64,000 nt of DNA. Origin: Hymenobacter properus. Lineage in GTDB: Bacteria; Bacteroidota; Bacteroidia; Cytophagales; Hymenobacteraceae. The notes below the pieces were generated by a model. The model searched no databases and had not been told where the DNA came from. It saw only the letters and a list, made by a program, of their open reading frames with translations. Positions within the stretch are counted from its first letter, which is position 1. Each line of letters begins with the position of its first letter. Where the stretch lies: positions 806,001 through 870,000 of the forward strand of contig NZ_JADQDP010000002.1 in assembly GCF_015694735.1 (NCBI RefSeq), given 5' to 3'. The position numbers and the translations under genes are program-made. This document shows positions 16,804-25,560 of this stretch, piece by piece.

Positions 16804-18726
16804 TTACGGCACCACCTCCACCCAGCCTTTAAACTTACGGCCATCGGTGTAGGTGACGAGGTAGTAGTACAAGCCGCCCGCACCCGCGCCGCCCCAGTGA
16901 AAGTCGCGGGCGTCGGACTCGTACACCTTCTGCCCCCAGCGCGAGAAAACTTTGATGCTGGCAAATTTACGGTCGCAGAAATCCACCGGCAGGCTGGGCA
17001 TGGTGAAGTAGTCGTTCTGCCCGTCGCCATTGGGCGTGATGATGTTGGGCGGCAGAAAGGCCTGCTCTTGCGCCGCCGGCACCACCTCGAAGCGGATGAG
17101 GCGCTCCTGCGGCACGGGCACGCAGGGCCCGGCTTCGGCCAGCCGGAAGCGCACCAGCAGCCCGCCGTCTTCGCCGGCCGTTGCCACGGCGTCGCAGGCC
17201 GGCTCCCAGCTGAAGGTGGCGTTGGCCTGGCCCGCGCCGTTTTGGGCCGTGAACTGCATGCCCACGGCAGCCATGTCAAACCCAACGCCGGCCGCTGTCA
17301 TCGTCAGCGCGTCGCGGTCGGCATCGAGGCCCGCCAGGGTGGCGGTGTAGCGCTGGCCCAGCGCCACGCGCACCACGGCCGGTGCCTGGTCCGATACCGG
17401 CAGCGGAGCGGGAGGGAAGCTGCTGGTGAGCACCGGGGCCGTATTGGGCGCCAGCGCAGCCGTGAAGGCCACCCGCACAGTGTCGTGCTTGGGCAGGCTG
17501 CAGCCGTTGTCGGCCACGATGATGTCGAGCAGATAAACCTTGCCCTTGGTGTCGGTGCAGTCGGGGAAGCAGAGCGTGGCCGTCAGGGTATCGGCGGCGG
17601 TGCGCACCGTGCCGCTGGTGCTGGTGGTGAAGGCCACGGCGGGTGTGGTGAAGTTCACCGGCCGGGCGCTCATGGTCAGCACCGAGTTGGGGTCGGGGTC
17701 GGTGTAGCGGATGGTGAGGCAGCGGTTGCCGCCGGGCAGCAGGCGCAGCGTGTCGCGGCCGGGGCGGTAAGCCACCGTGCTGCCGGCGGCCCGCACGGTG
17801 GCTTTGGGTGCCACGTTGGTGGGGCAAGCCAACACGTAAAGCTGGAAGTCGCGCCGCGTCTCGCCAATTTTCACGCCCCGGCGGTACTCCGAGCAGCGCA
17901 CCCCAAACACAAACAAGCCCAGGTCGCGGGGCCGTACCGTGAGGCGGCCGGTGTGTGCGTCGATGCCCAGGGCCGGCGAACCCGGTATCTGGTTGGCGGT
18001 GCCCAGGCCGGCATTCCAGCTGACGGTGGAGTAGGGGGCGCCCAGGGGCGTAGGTGCGGTGTTGCCCACGGCCGCGGTGGCGTGGCCGTTCAAGGGCGTC
18101 ACCATGTCGTATACCAGCGAGTCACCGTCCACGTCTTGCCCACCGAAGTCGTAATAAAACAACTCATTGCGGCAGGCATAGTCGCCCAGCGGCGGGAAAA
18201 TGCGGGGCGTCGAGTCGATGAAAGCCGCGCCCGAGCGGACGACGGCTGGAAATTCGAGGTAAAAGGCCTGGGCCGCGCCGCCGGGATTCACGATGTTGCT
18301 GATGCTCACGTTGCGGCAGCAGCGCTCCACGGCCACGTAGTAGCCAGCGGCGTTGGTGTAGGTGGCGGCGTCGAGGGTAATGTCCTTGGTGTACACCAGC
18401 TTGCGGGTGCTCAGCGAGCCCGACGAGCAGGCCGGGTTGGTGTACTGCACGAAGGTGTTGCTGGTGAGCGGCAGCGTCACGAGAGTGATACGCTGGTTAG
18501 TGCCCTTGGCAAAAATGCCCGCTACCAGGGACTGGTCGAGGGCGTTGGGGTCGCCGTAGATGGCATCGAAATAAAGGTTGAGCGTGAGAGCGTAGGTACT
18601 GCCGGACTTGTACTGCAAATCCAGCTCACCGCCCACAATGTGCGTGGCCGAAGCGCCCAACGGCGCCAGCAGCAGCCCCAACAACAGCCACGGAGAAAAA
18701 CGCAGAGCCGTCCAGAAACACTTCAT
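16804..18726 (-). CDS. Large secreted protein with type B T9SS sorting domain
   Basis: A protein of 640 residues. Signal peptide residues 1-27 (ends GASATHIVGGE). The body has beta-sandwich repeats with many Thr and Asp (e.g. VDGDSLVYDMVTP), and the last 90 residues are a gliding-motility-associated C-terminal domain: LPPNIITPNGDGQNDYF, KVFSRWGQKVYES and the final YYYLVTYTDGRKFKGWVEVV. That domain directs export by the type IX system and, in Flavobacterium, works with PorP/SprF partners. The PqqD gene starts 67 bases after its stop, so read-through is possible. Adhesin-like role inferred. Confidence 0.85.
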   Translation of the reverse strand: MKCFWTALRFSPWLLLGLLLAPLGASATHIVGGELDLQYKSGSTYALTLNLYFDAIYGDPNALDQSLVAGIFAKGTNQRITLVTLPLTSNTFVQYTNPACSSGSLSTRKLVYTKDITLDAATYTNAAGYYVAVERCCRNVSISNIVNPGGAAQAFYLEFPAVVRSGAAFIDSTPRIFPPLGDYACRNELFYYDFGGQDVDGDSLVYDMVTPLNGHATAAVGNTAPTPLGAPYSTVSWNAGLGTANQIPGSPALGIDAHTGRLTVRPRDLGLFVFGVRCSEYRRGVKIGETRRDFQLYVLACPTNVAPKATVRAAGSTVAYRPGRDTLRLLPGGNRCLTIRYTDPDPNSVLTMSARPVNFTTPAVAFTTSTSGTVRTAADTLTATLCFPDCTDTKGKVYLLDIIVADNGCSLPKHDTVRVAFTAALAPNTAPVLTSSFPPAPLPVSDQAPAVVRVALGQRYTATLAGLDADRDALTMTAAGVGFDMAAVGMQFTAQNGAGQANATFSWEPACDAVATAGEDGGLLVRFRLAEAGPCVPVPQERLIRFEVVPAAQEQAFLPPNIITPNGDGQNDYFTMPSLPVDFCDRKFASIKVFSRWGQKVYESDARDFHWGGAGAGGLYYYLVTYTDGRKFKGWVEVVP

Positions 18727-18912
18727 GACAGGATAGTGGTAAGTATTGATTAATAAGTAGTAAGAAGTGGTTTCAAATAATATTGTCTAAGGAATACACC
18801 GGTGGTTAATGAATAATTTCCTGAAAACCGTTCTGAATTACGCCTGCCCACCAAGGCCGGGCCCCGCTCCGAAGAGCAAGGCCCGGCTGGGTAGCGCAAA
18901 AGCGCTGGCGGC

Positions 18913-19119
18913 TTAGCCAGCCCCGCCCGACGAGGTGCTCGTCGAGGTGGTGGGCGTCGTGTCCGTCGTGGTGGTAGTGGTGGTCGTGGGCGTGGTGGTT
19001 TTCTTGTTTTGGCAACCACCGCTGGGGCTCACGTTGTCTTTTTCGCAGCCCGAGAAGCTGCTCATGGAGCACAGCAGCGCCGCGGCGCTGGCAATGCGAA
19101 GGATGGAACGGGTACGCAT
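18913..19119 (-). CDS. Small Thr-rich lipoprotein
   Basis: A protein of 68 residues: signal peptide with lipobox SSFSGCEKD (Cys at residue 25), then a low-complexity tail of Thr, Pro, Asp and Ser with one run of eight Thr. No folded domain remains, so it may be a surface spacer or a degenerate gene. The dinucleotide-like coding repeat (18950-19005) makes its length prone to slippage. The stretch 18727-18912 upstream of the large T9SS gene is AT-rich and probably holds that gene's promoter; an imperfect GGCCGGGCC hairpin lies at 18862-18895. Confidence 0.6.
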   Translation of the reverse strand: MRTRSILRIASAAALLCSMSSFSGCEKDNVSPSGGCQNKKTTTPTTTTTTTTDTTPTTSTSTSSGGAG

Positions 19120-19120
19120 A

Positions 19121-19282
19121 AAAATGAAATGGGAAAAAGGGTGAAAAAATGAGCTGAAGGGAAGGCGGGGAGAGGAGGAGGTGGGTAGAAGGTTGAGGTA
19201 GGAGGGCGGTAAGGTGGGGAGAGGGCTTTCTCTGTTTATCTATCTCCCGCTCCCCTTTTTCCCATCTCACTTCCTCCCATCC
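19121..19282. other. Purine-rich then pyrimidine-rich tract
   Basis: On the plus strand 19121-19227 is almost all A and G, with few C or T, and 19228-19282 is almost all C and T. Local arms such as GGGGAGAGGG and CTCCCGCTCCCC could pair. It lies between the peroxidase stop and the small lipoprotein start. Confidence 0.6.
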
Positions 19283-20455
<1,173 letters not shown>

Positions 20456-20726
20456 GCGGAAGCGGGAGGGAAGCAGGGAGTTGATAAGGAGCCGGTGGAC
20501 TCGTTACTTCAAATTTGCTCGCGTGTCAGAAGGTATCTCAACTACAATCGGCCAGTTGCGGAGCGGCGTCGCCCATTGGCCGGTTTTGGAAGCCAAATGC
20601 TACCGGATAGATTTCGGCCCGGCTGTTCATCAGGGCCAGCGGCCCAAACCGCCAACTGGCCGGCAAACCCGTCCGGCTGGCCGATACCTGGCGTGCCGCC
20701 GTAGGCGTGGGTAGTAGCTTGCGGCA
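20456..20726. other. Intergenic region, divergent promoters expected
   Basis: No gene seen. Two copies of CGGCCAGTTG in opposite orientation (20549-20558 and, reversed, near 20653-20662) could be an operator or a weak stem. No convincing -7 box on either strand. Confidence 0.4.
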
Positions 20727-20811
20727 GTTAAGAGTTAACAGTGAAGAGTTAAGAGTTGAAACATGAGCAACTCCAGATTCAACTCTTAACTCTTCACTGT
20801 TAACTCTTAAC
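20727..20811. repeat. Perfect 34-bp inverted repeat just before the LytS gene
   Basis: Arms 20727-20760 and 20778-20811 are exact reverse complements over 34 bases with a 17-base loop. Each arm contains two copies of GTTAAGAGTT-like units. The right arm ends nine bases before the kinase ATG at 20820, so the hairpin would sit directly over the translation start. Confidence 0.92.
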
Positions 20812-20819
20812 TAACACCC

Positions 20820-21929
20820 ATGCCCTTACCGCTACTCCGTTCTGCTTCCACGCTGCTGCTGCACGCCCTGGTGTGGGGGCTGGTAACGGTGCTGCTCGTG
20901 GGGCAGCAGCCCGACTACCCCGGCCCCAAGCCCACCGAGTTCTGGCTGACGCAGGCCGTGGTATTCGTCCTATTGGTAGGCGTATTTTACCTAAACGTGC
21001 TGTGGGCCGCGCCGCGCCTGCTCTACGGCGGCAAATGGTGGGCCTACGTGGCCTTAAACGCGACACTGGTGCTGGCCGTGCTGGCCGTGCATCAGCAAGT
21101 AGAAACCCGCCTGAACGTGCCCGAGCTGGTGGCCACTGCCCGCGAGGCCGTGCTGAACCCGCCCAACCCGTGGTCGGGCCCGCGCCCGCATCCGCAACTG
21201 GGCCCCGAGGAGGGCCGCCCGTTGTTCAACAGCGGCGTGCTCCTCATCACGCTGCTGGTGCTGGGTATTGCTACCAGCCTCGCGGCCATGCAAAAAGGCC
21301 AGCGCGACGCCGAAAGCCGCCTGGAGCTGGAGCGCCGCCAGGTGGCCACCGAGCTGAGTTTGCTCAAGGCCCAGATTAACCCGCACTTCTTCTTCAACAC
21401 CCTCAACAACATCTACGCCCTCACGCTGCTCGACGCCGACCAGGCCCGCGCTGCCCTGCACCGCCTCTCGCGCATGATGCGCTACGTGCTCTACGAGTCG
21501 CCCGCCGGCCACACACGCCTGAGCCAGGAAATCAGCTTCCTGCAGGACTATATCGACCTCATGCACCTGCGCCTCACTTCCAAAGTGCAGGTGCAGTTCG
21601 AGCGGCCCGACCCGCTCAGCCCCGACCCGTTCATCGCGCCCATGCTGTTTCAGCCCTTCGTGGAGAATGCCTTCAAGCACGGCGTGAGCGCCACCGCGCC
21701 CAGCCGCATCAGCATCGAGTTGCGCCAGCCCACGGCCCACACCGTGGAGCTGTGCGTGCGCAACACCGTATTTCCCGACCGGCCCGACGAGGACGACGAG
21801 CCCGGCGGCATTGGCCTGGTGAACACCCAGCGCCGCCTCGATTTGCTCTACCCCCAGCAGCACACCGTCCACGTCACGCCCCGCAACGCCTCCAACGAGT
21901 ACGAAGTATGTCTCCATCTGAATCTGTAG
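20820..21929 (+). CDS. LytS/YesM-type sensor histidine kinase
   Basis: A protein of 369 residues. Four membrane helices occupy residues 5-30, 42-65, 75-95 and 140-160 with a Pro-rich loop between the last two. The kinase part has the phospho-acceptor motif INPHFFFNTLNNIYAL near residue 190 and an HATPase domain with PMLFQPFVENAFKHG (N box) and GGIGLVNTQRRLDLLYP (G box). All catalytic signatures are intact. The next gene, a LytTR regulator, begins 22 bases inside its 3' end, so they form a two-component pair. The stimulus is unknown. Confidence 0.9.
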   Translation: MPLPLLRSASTLLLHALVWGLVTVLLVGQQPDYPGPKPTEFWLTQAVVFVLLVGVFYLNVLWAAPRLLYGGKWWAYVALNATLVLAVLAVHQQVETRLNVPELVATAREAVLNPPNPWSGPRPHPQLGPEEGRPLFNSGVLLITLLVLGIATSLAAMQKGQRDAESRLELERRQVATELSLLKAQINPHFFFNTLNNIYALTLLDADQARAALHRLSRMMRYVLYESPAGHTRLSQEISFLQDYIDLMHLRLTSKVQVQFERPDPLSPDPFIAPMLFQPFVENAFKHGVSATAPSRISIELRQPTAHTVELCVRNTVFPDRPDEDDEPGGIGLVNTQRRLDLLYPQQHTVHVTPRNASNEYEVCLHLNL

Positions 21930-22693
21930 CCCCCGCCCCGCTGGTTATCAACTGCATGGCCGTCGACGACGAGCCGCTGGCCCTGGGGCTGGTTTGCTCC
22001 TTCATCGAGCAAACGCCCTTTCTGCGCCTGGCCGGCCGCCACGAGAGCGCCGTGGCCGCCCTCAAAGCCTTGCACGAGCAGCCCGAAATTCAGCTGCTGT
22101 TTCTCGACATCAAGATGCCCGACCTCAGCGGGATGGAGCTGGCCCGCGTGCTGCAGCGCGGGCCGCGCGTCATCTTCACCACGGCCTTCAACCAATATGC
22201 TCTGGAAGGCTTCCGCGTCGATGCGCTGGACTACTTGCTCAAGCCTTTCAACTACGAGGAGTTTCTGCGCGCCGCCCTCAAGGCCAAAACCTACTTTGAG
22301 CTGAAGCAAAATCAGGCCGGCAATGCTGCGGCATCAGCGCAGCTCCCTGCGGCTCCTTCCCCGCTGCCGCAGGAAGACCACATCTACCTCAAAGTGGAGT
22401 ACCAGCTGGTGCGCGTGGCCCTGGCCGACATCGTGTACGTGGAGGGCCTGAAGGACTACGTGAAGGTGCACCTGGCCAGCCAGCCGCGGCCATTGCTCTC
22501 GCTCACCAGCCTGCGCAGCATGGAAGAAAAGCTACCCGCCGGCAAGTTCCTGCGCATCCACCGCAGCTACATTGTGGGGCTGAACCACATCCAGGCCGTG
22601 GGGCGCGGCACGGTGCAGATTGCCGGCGAAACCCTGCCCGTGAGCGACGGCTACCGCGAGGCGTTCGACCAGTTTTTTAGCCGCTGGAAATAA
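21908..22693 (+). CDS. LytTR-family response regulator
   Basis: A protein of 261 residues. Receiver domain residues 14-130: acidic pair VDDEP, phospho-acceptor in LLFLDIKMPDLSG, Lys in YLLKPFNYEEF. A Pro/Ala linker leads to a LytTR DNA-binding domain (about 155-260): DHIYLKVEYQLVRVALADIV, then KFLRIHRSYIVGLNHI. ATG 21908 is chosen; ATG 21956 would still keep the whole receiver. It is paired with the kinase at 20820 by overlap. LytTR proteins bind two direct repeats about 21 bases apart. Confidence 0.9.
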   Translation: MSPSESVAPAPLVINCMAVDDEPLALGLVCSFIEQTPFLRLAGRHESAVAALKALHEQPEIQLLFLDIKMPDLSGMELARVLQRGPRVIFTTAFNQYALEGFRVDALDYLLKPFNYEEFLRAALKAKTYFELKQNQAGNAAASAQLPAAPSPLPQEDHIYLKVEYQLVRVALADIVYVEGLKDYVKVHLASQPRPLLSLTSLRSMEEKLPAGKFLRIHRSYIVGLNHIQAVGRGTVQIAGETLPVSDGYREAFDQFFSRWK

Positions 22694-22765
22694 TTGCCAG
22701 CGGCGCAACGAAAAGGCGCAAAATTCACTCTGGCTTAATAAATATTCGATTATCTTGCAGTGGAT

Positions 22766-22990
22766 ATGAATGAGCTTGAGCCCAACTACTACGACACCGA
22801 TGGCCGCCCCGAACCGGCCCGTGACGCCAGCGCCGACGCCGAGCGCAAGCTGAAGGTGTGGGCTGTGCTCAACGCTGTGGACCAAGGCCTGATGAACGCC
22901 GAAGAAGCCTGCACGGCCTACGGCATCAGCGCCGAGGAAATGGACGAGCACCGCGCCGGCTGGATGGACTTTGAGGCGGGCAGCCGGTAG
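22766..22990 (+). CDS. Small SciP/DUF1153-like helix-turn-helix protein
   Basis: A protein of 74 residues: about 28 acidic, disordered residues, then AERKLKVWAVLNAVDQGLMN followed by AEEACTAYGISAEEMDEHRA. The spacing K..V..AV..GL...EEAC..Y.iS.EE matches the DUF1153 family of Caulobacter SciP, a small inhibitor that binds the regulator CtrA. DUF1153 is mainly alphaproteobacterial; here the protein stands 90 bases before kaiC. The ATG at 22766 is preferred to a GTG at 22760. Role inferred as a small regulator; CtrA is not expected in this phylum. Confidence 0.6.
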   Translation: MNELEPNYYDTDGRPEPARDASADAERKLKVWAVLNAVDQGLMNAEEACTAYGISAEEMDEHRAGWMDFEAGSR

Positions 22991-23051
22991 GGGCGCTGCG
23001 GCGTTGCGGGGCGGGGGCTGGCAGGGGTGAGGTTCCACGCCCGCGTCGGGT

Positions 23052-23059
23052 TACCTTTG
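23052..23059 (+). promoter_or_regulatory. -7 box before kaiC
   Basis: TACCTTTG, a full match to TAnnTTTG, ends 20 bases before the kaiC ATG. The identical word precedes the LacI gene at 30811. No clear -33 TTG. Confidence 0.55.
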
Positions 23060-23079
23060 CCCGGTTAGCCTCTTTGTTC

Positions 23080-24828
23080 ATGCAGGAAAATACCACATCC
23101 CAGCACCCGGCACTGCCCACGCTGCCCAAGTCGCCCACCGGCATCGAGGGCCTCGACGAAATCACCGAAGGCGGCTTGCCCCAGGGGCGGCCCACCCTCA
23201 TCTGCGGCAGTGCGGGCTGCGGCAAAACCCTGCTGGGCGTCGAGTTCTTGGTACGCGGCATTCAGGACTACGGCGAGCCGGGCGTGCTCATGGCCTTTGA
23301 GGAAACCGGCGAGGAACTGGCCGCCAACGTGGCCTCGCTGGGCTTTGACCTAAAGGACCTGCAGGAGCGCAAGCTGCTGCGCGTCGACCACGTGCACGTT
23401 GACCGCTCCGAGATTGAGGAAACCGGCGAGTACGACCTCGAAGGACTGTTCATCCGGCTGGGCTACGCCATCGATTCCATCGGGGCCAAGCGCGTGGTGC
23501 TCGACACCATCGAGTCGCTGTTTTCGGGCTTCCCCAACCAGGCCGTGCTGCGTTCCGAAATCCGCCGCCTGTTTCGCTGGCTCAAGGACCGGGGCGTGAC
23601 CACCGTCATCACCGCCGAGCGCGGCGACGGCTCCCTGACCCGGCAGGGCCTGGAAGAATACGTGTCGGACTGCGTGATTCTGCTCGACAACCGCGTTATC
23701 GACCAGATTACCACCCGGCGGCTGCGCATTGTGAAGTACCGCGGCAGCACGCACGGCACCAACGAATACCCCTACCTGATAACGGCTGACGGCATTTCGG
23801 TGCTGCCCGTCACCTCGCTCAAGCTGGAGCACACGGTGTCGAGCAACATTGTGTCGACGGGCATTCCGGCGCTCGACGACATGTTCGGCCTGCGCGGCTT
23901 TTACCAGGGCAGCAGCGTGCTCGTCACCGGCACGGCTGGCACGGCCAAAACCACCCTGGCCGCCGCTTTTGCCGATAAAATCTGCGCGGAAGGCCAGCGG
24001 TGCCTGTTTTTTGCGTTCGAAGAGTCGCCCATGCAGCTCACGCGCAACATGGCTTCGGTGGGCATCGACCTGCAGCGCCACGTAACTTCCGGGCTGCTGC
24101 GCATTGAGGCGTCGCGCCCCACGCTCAACGGCCTGGAGCAGCACCTCGTGACGCTGCACCGGCTGGTGAAGGAGTTCCAGCCCGATGCGGTGGTCATCGA
24201 CCCCATCACCAACCTCATCACGGTGGGCAATATTTCGGAGGTGCGCAGTATGCTTACGCGCCTCATCGATTTCCTAAAGGTTAGCAACATCACGGCGTTT
24301 TTCACGGCTCTGATAAGCGGCCGCGGGCAGCAGCAGGAGATGACCGACGAAGGCGTGTCGTCGTTGGTCGACACCTGGATTTCGGTGCGCGACCTGGAGG
24401 GCATCGGCGAGCGCAACCGCGGGCTGAGCATCCTCAAATCGCGCGGCATGGCCCATTCCAACCAAGTGCGCGAGTTCATCGTGACCAGCCACGGCATCGA
24501 ATTGCTGGACGTGGTGCTCGGCCCCACGGGCATCGTGACCGGGGCCAGCCGCCTGGCCCAGCAGCTCGAAGAGCACGCCCAGGCCCTGGCCACCCAGCAG
24601 GAAACCGAGCGCCGCGACCGGGAGCTGGAGCGCCGCCGCCGCGTGCTCGAAGCCAACATCGCCAACCTGCGCACCGAGTTCGAGAGCGTGGAAGAAGAGC
24701 TGCGCCAGATGACCTCCGACGAGCAAACCCGCCAGCAGGCCCTGGCCACCGGCAAGCAGCGCATGGCCGCGGCCCACCACCTGCCCGCCACGCCCGGCGC
24801 GCCCGCCACCGGCGAGAGCGGCCAGTAA
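23080..24828 (+). CDS. kaiC: KaiC-like double-ATPase signalling protein
   Basis: A RecA-fold protein of 582 residues with two KaiC domains. CI has Walker A GSAGCGKT at 43-50, Walker B RVVLDTIESL and the catalytic Glu pair in MAFEETGEE. CII has Walker A GTAGTAKTT at 284-292, AVVIDPITNL and FAFEESPMQ. The position that in Synechococcus KaiC carries the phosphorylated S431/T432 reads VSSLVDTW, i.e. S427 and S428, so autophosphorylation is possible. A charged coiled coil of about 80 residues ends the protein, absent from clock KaiC. Two KaiB genes and a kinase follow. No KaiA is seen. ATG 23080 is preferred to TTG 23074. Confidence 0.9.
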   Translation: MQENTTSQHPALPTLPKSPTGIEGLDEITEGGLPQGRPTLICGSAGCGKTLLGVEFLVRGIQDYGEPGVLMAFEETGEELAANVASLGFDLKDLQERKLLRVDHVHVDRSEIEETGEYDLEGLFIRLGYAIDSIGAKRVVLDTIESLFSGFPNQAVLRSEIRRLFRWLKDRGVTTVITAERGDGSLTRQGLEEYVSDCVILLDNRVIDQITTRRLRIVKYRGSTHGTNEYPYLITADGISVLPVTSLKLEHTVSSNIVSTGIPALDDMFGLRGFYQGSSVLVTGTAGTAKTTLAAAFADKICAEGQRCLFFAFEESPMQLTRNMASVGIDLQRHVTSGLLRIEASRPTLNGLEQHLVTLHRLVKEFQPDAVVIDPITNLITVGNISEVRSMLTRLIDFLKVSNITAFFTALISGRGQQQEMTDEGVSSLVDTWISVRDLEGIGERNRGLSILKSRGMAHSNQVREFIVTSHGIELLDVVLGPTGIVTGASRLAQQLEEHAQALATQQETERRDRELERRRRVLEANIANLRTEFESVEEELRQMTSDEQTRQQALATGKQRMAAAHHLPATPGAPATGESGQ

Positions 24829-24880
24829 CTTATAGCCACCGAGCGGCCCCAGACGCTCGCCACCCATTCCTTTCCTTTCC

Positions 24881-25195
24881 ATGGCTGAAGATTTGAACGA
24901 ACCCCTCGATGCCGAGACCTGGGAGCTGCGCCTGTACGTGGCCGGCCAGACGCCAAAGTCGGTGACGGCCGTCGCCAACCTGCGCAAGTACTGCGAGCAA
25001 CACCTCAAAGGGCGCTACAAGCTGGAAGTCATCGACCTGCTGGTGAACCCGCAGCTGGCCGAAGGCGACCAGATTCTGGCCATTCCCACGCTGGTGCGCA
25101 AGGTGCCCGAGCCTATTCGCAAAATCATTGGCGACCTCTCGAACGAAGAAAAGGTGCTGGTGGGCCTCGACGTGCGCCCCCTGGCCGGCAAGTAG
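24881..25195 (+). CDS. kaiB: KaiB-like protein, first copy
   Basis: A protein of 104 residues with a thioredoxin-like KaiB fold: [20 protein letters not shown], then the [19 protein letters not shown] segment and [20 protein letters not shown]. KaiB binds the CI ring of KaiC and switches fold in cyanobacteria. Cis-Pro region IPTL is kept. It follows kaiC by 52 bases and is followed at once by a second kaiB. Confidence 0.88.
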   Translation: MAEDLNEPLDAETWELRLYVAGQTPKSVTAVANLRKYCEQHLKGRYKLEVIDLLVNPQLAEGDQILAIPTLVRKVPEPIRKIIGDLSNEEKVLVGLDVRPLAGK

Positions 25196-25200
25196 TGGAC

Positions 25201-25560
25201 ATGGAACCTGAACCATTTCCGGATTTTCTGGACCCGGCCCCGTCGGACGGCCCCGAGTACGTGCTGCACCTGTACATTACGGGCGCCACACCCAACTCGA
25301 CGCGCGCCGTGCGCAACATCAAGGACATCTGCGAGCAGCACCTGAAAGGGCGCTACGAGCTGCTGATTATCGACATCTACCAGCAGCCCGAGCTGGCCCA
25401 GGAGCAGGACCTCATTGGCGTGCCCACCCTCATCAAGCAGCGGCCCGGGCTGGTGCGCCGCATGGTGGGCGACCTCTCCGACCGCGAGCGGGTGCTGAAG
25501 GTGCTCGGCATCGTGTCGGCCCTGCCCGACTCATCCGACGACGCGCCCGCCCATGAGTAG
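25201..25560 (+). CDS. kaiB: KaiB-like protein, second copy
   Basis: A protein of 119 residues, clearly homologous to its neighbour: YVLHLYITGATPNSTRAVRN, HLKGRYELLIIDIYQQPELA and GVPTLIKQRPGLVRRMVGDL. It has an acidic N-terminal extension (about 18 residues) and an Asp-rich tail. A GTG at 25195 overlapping the previous stop is an alternative start; ATG 25201 is used. Its end overlaps the kinase gene by 8 bases, so KaiB and the kinase are coupled. Two KaiBs could act as alternative partners of KaiC. Confidence 0.87.
   Translation: MEPEPFPDFLDPAPSDGPEYVLHLYITGATPNSTRAVRNIKDICEQHLKGRYELLIIDIYQQPELAQEQDLIGVPTLIKQRPGLVRRMVGDLSDRERVLKVLGIVSALPDSSDDAPAHE

Noticed and set aside
14846..18753. Long plus-strand frames opposite the PqqD/ATP-grasp and T9SS genes
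   Set aside because: His/Gly/Val-rich composition is that of antisense frames in GC-rich DNA; the opposite strand has clear domains.
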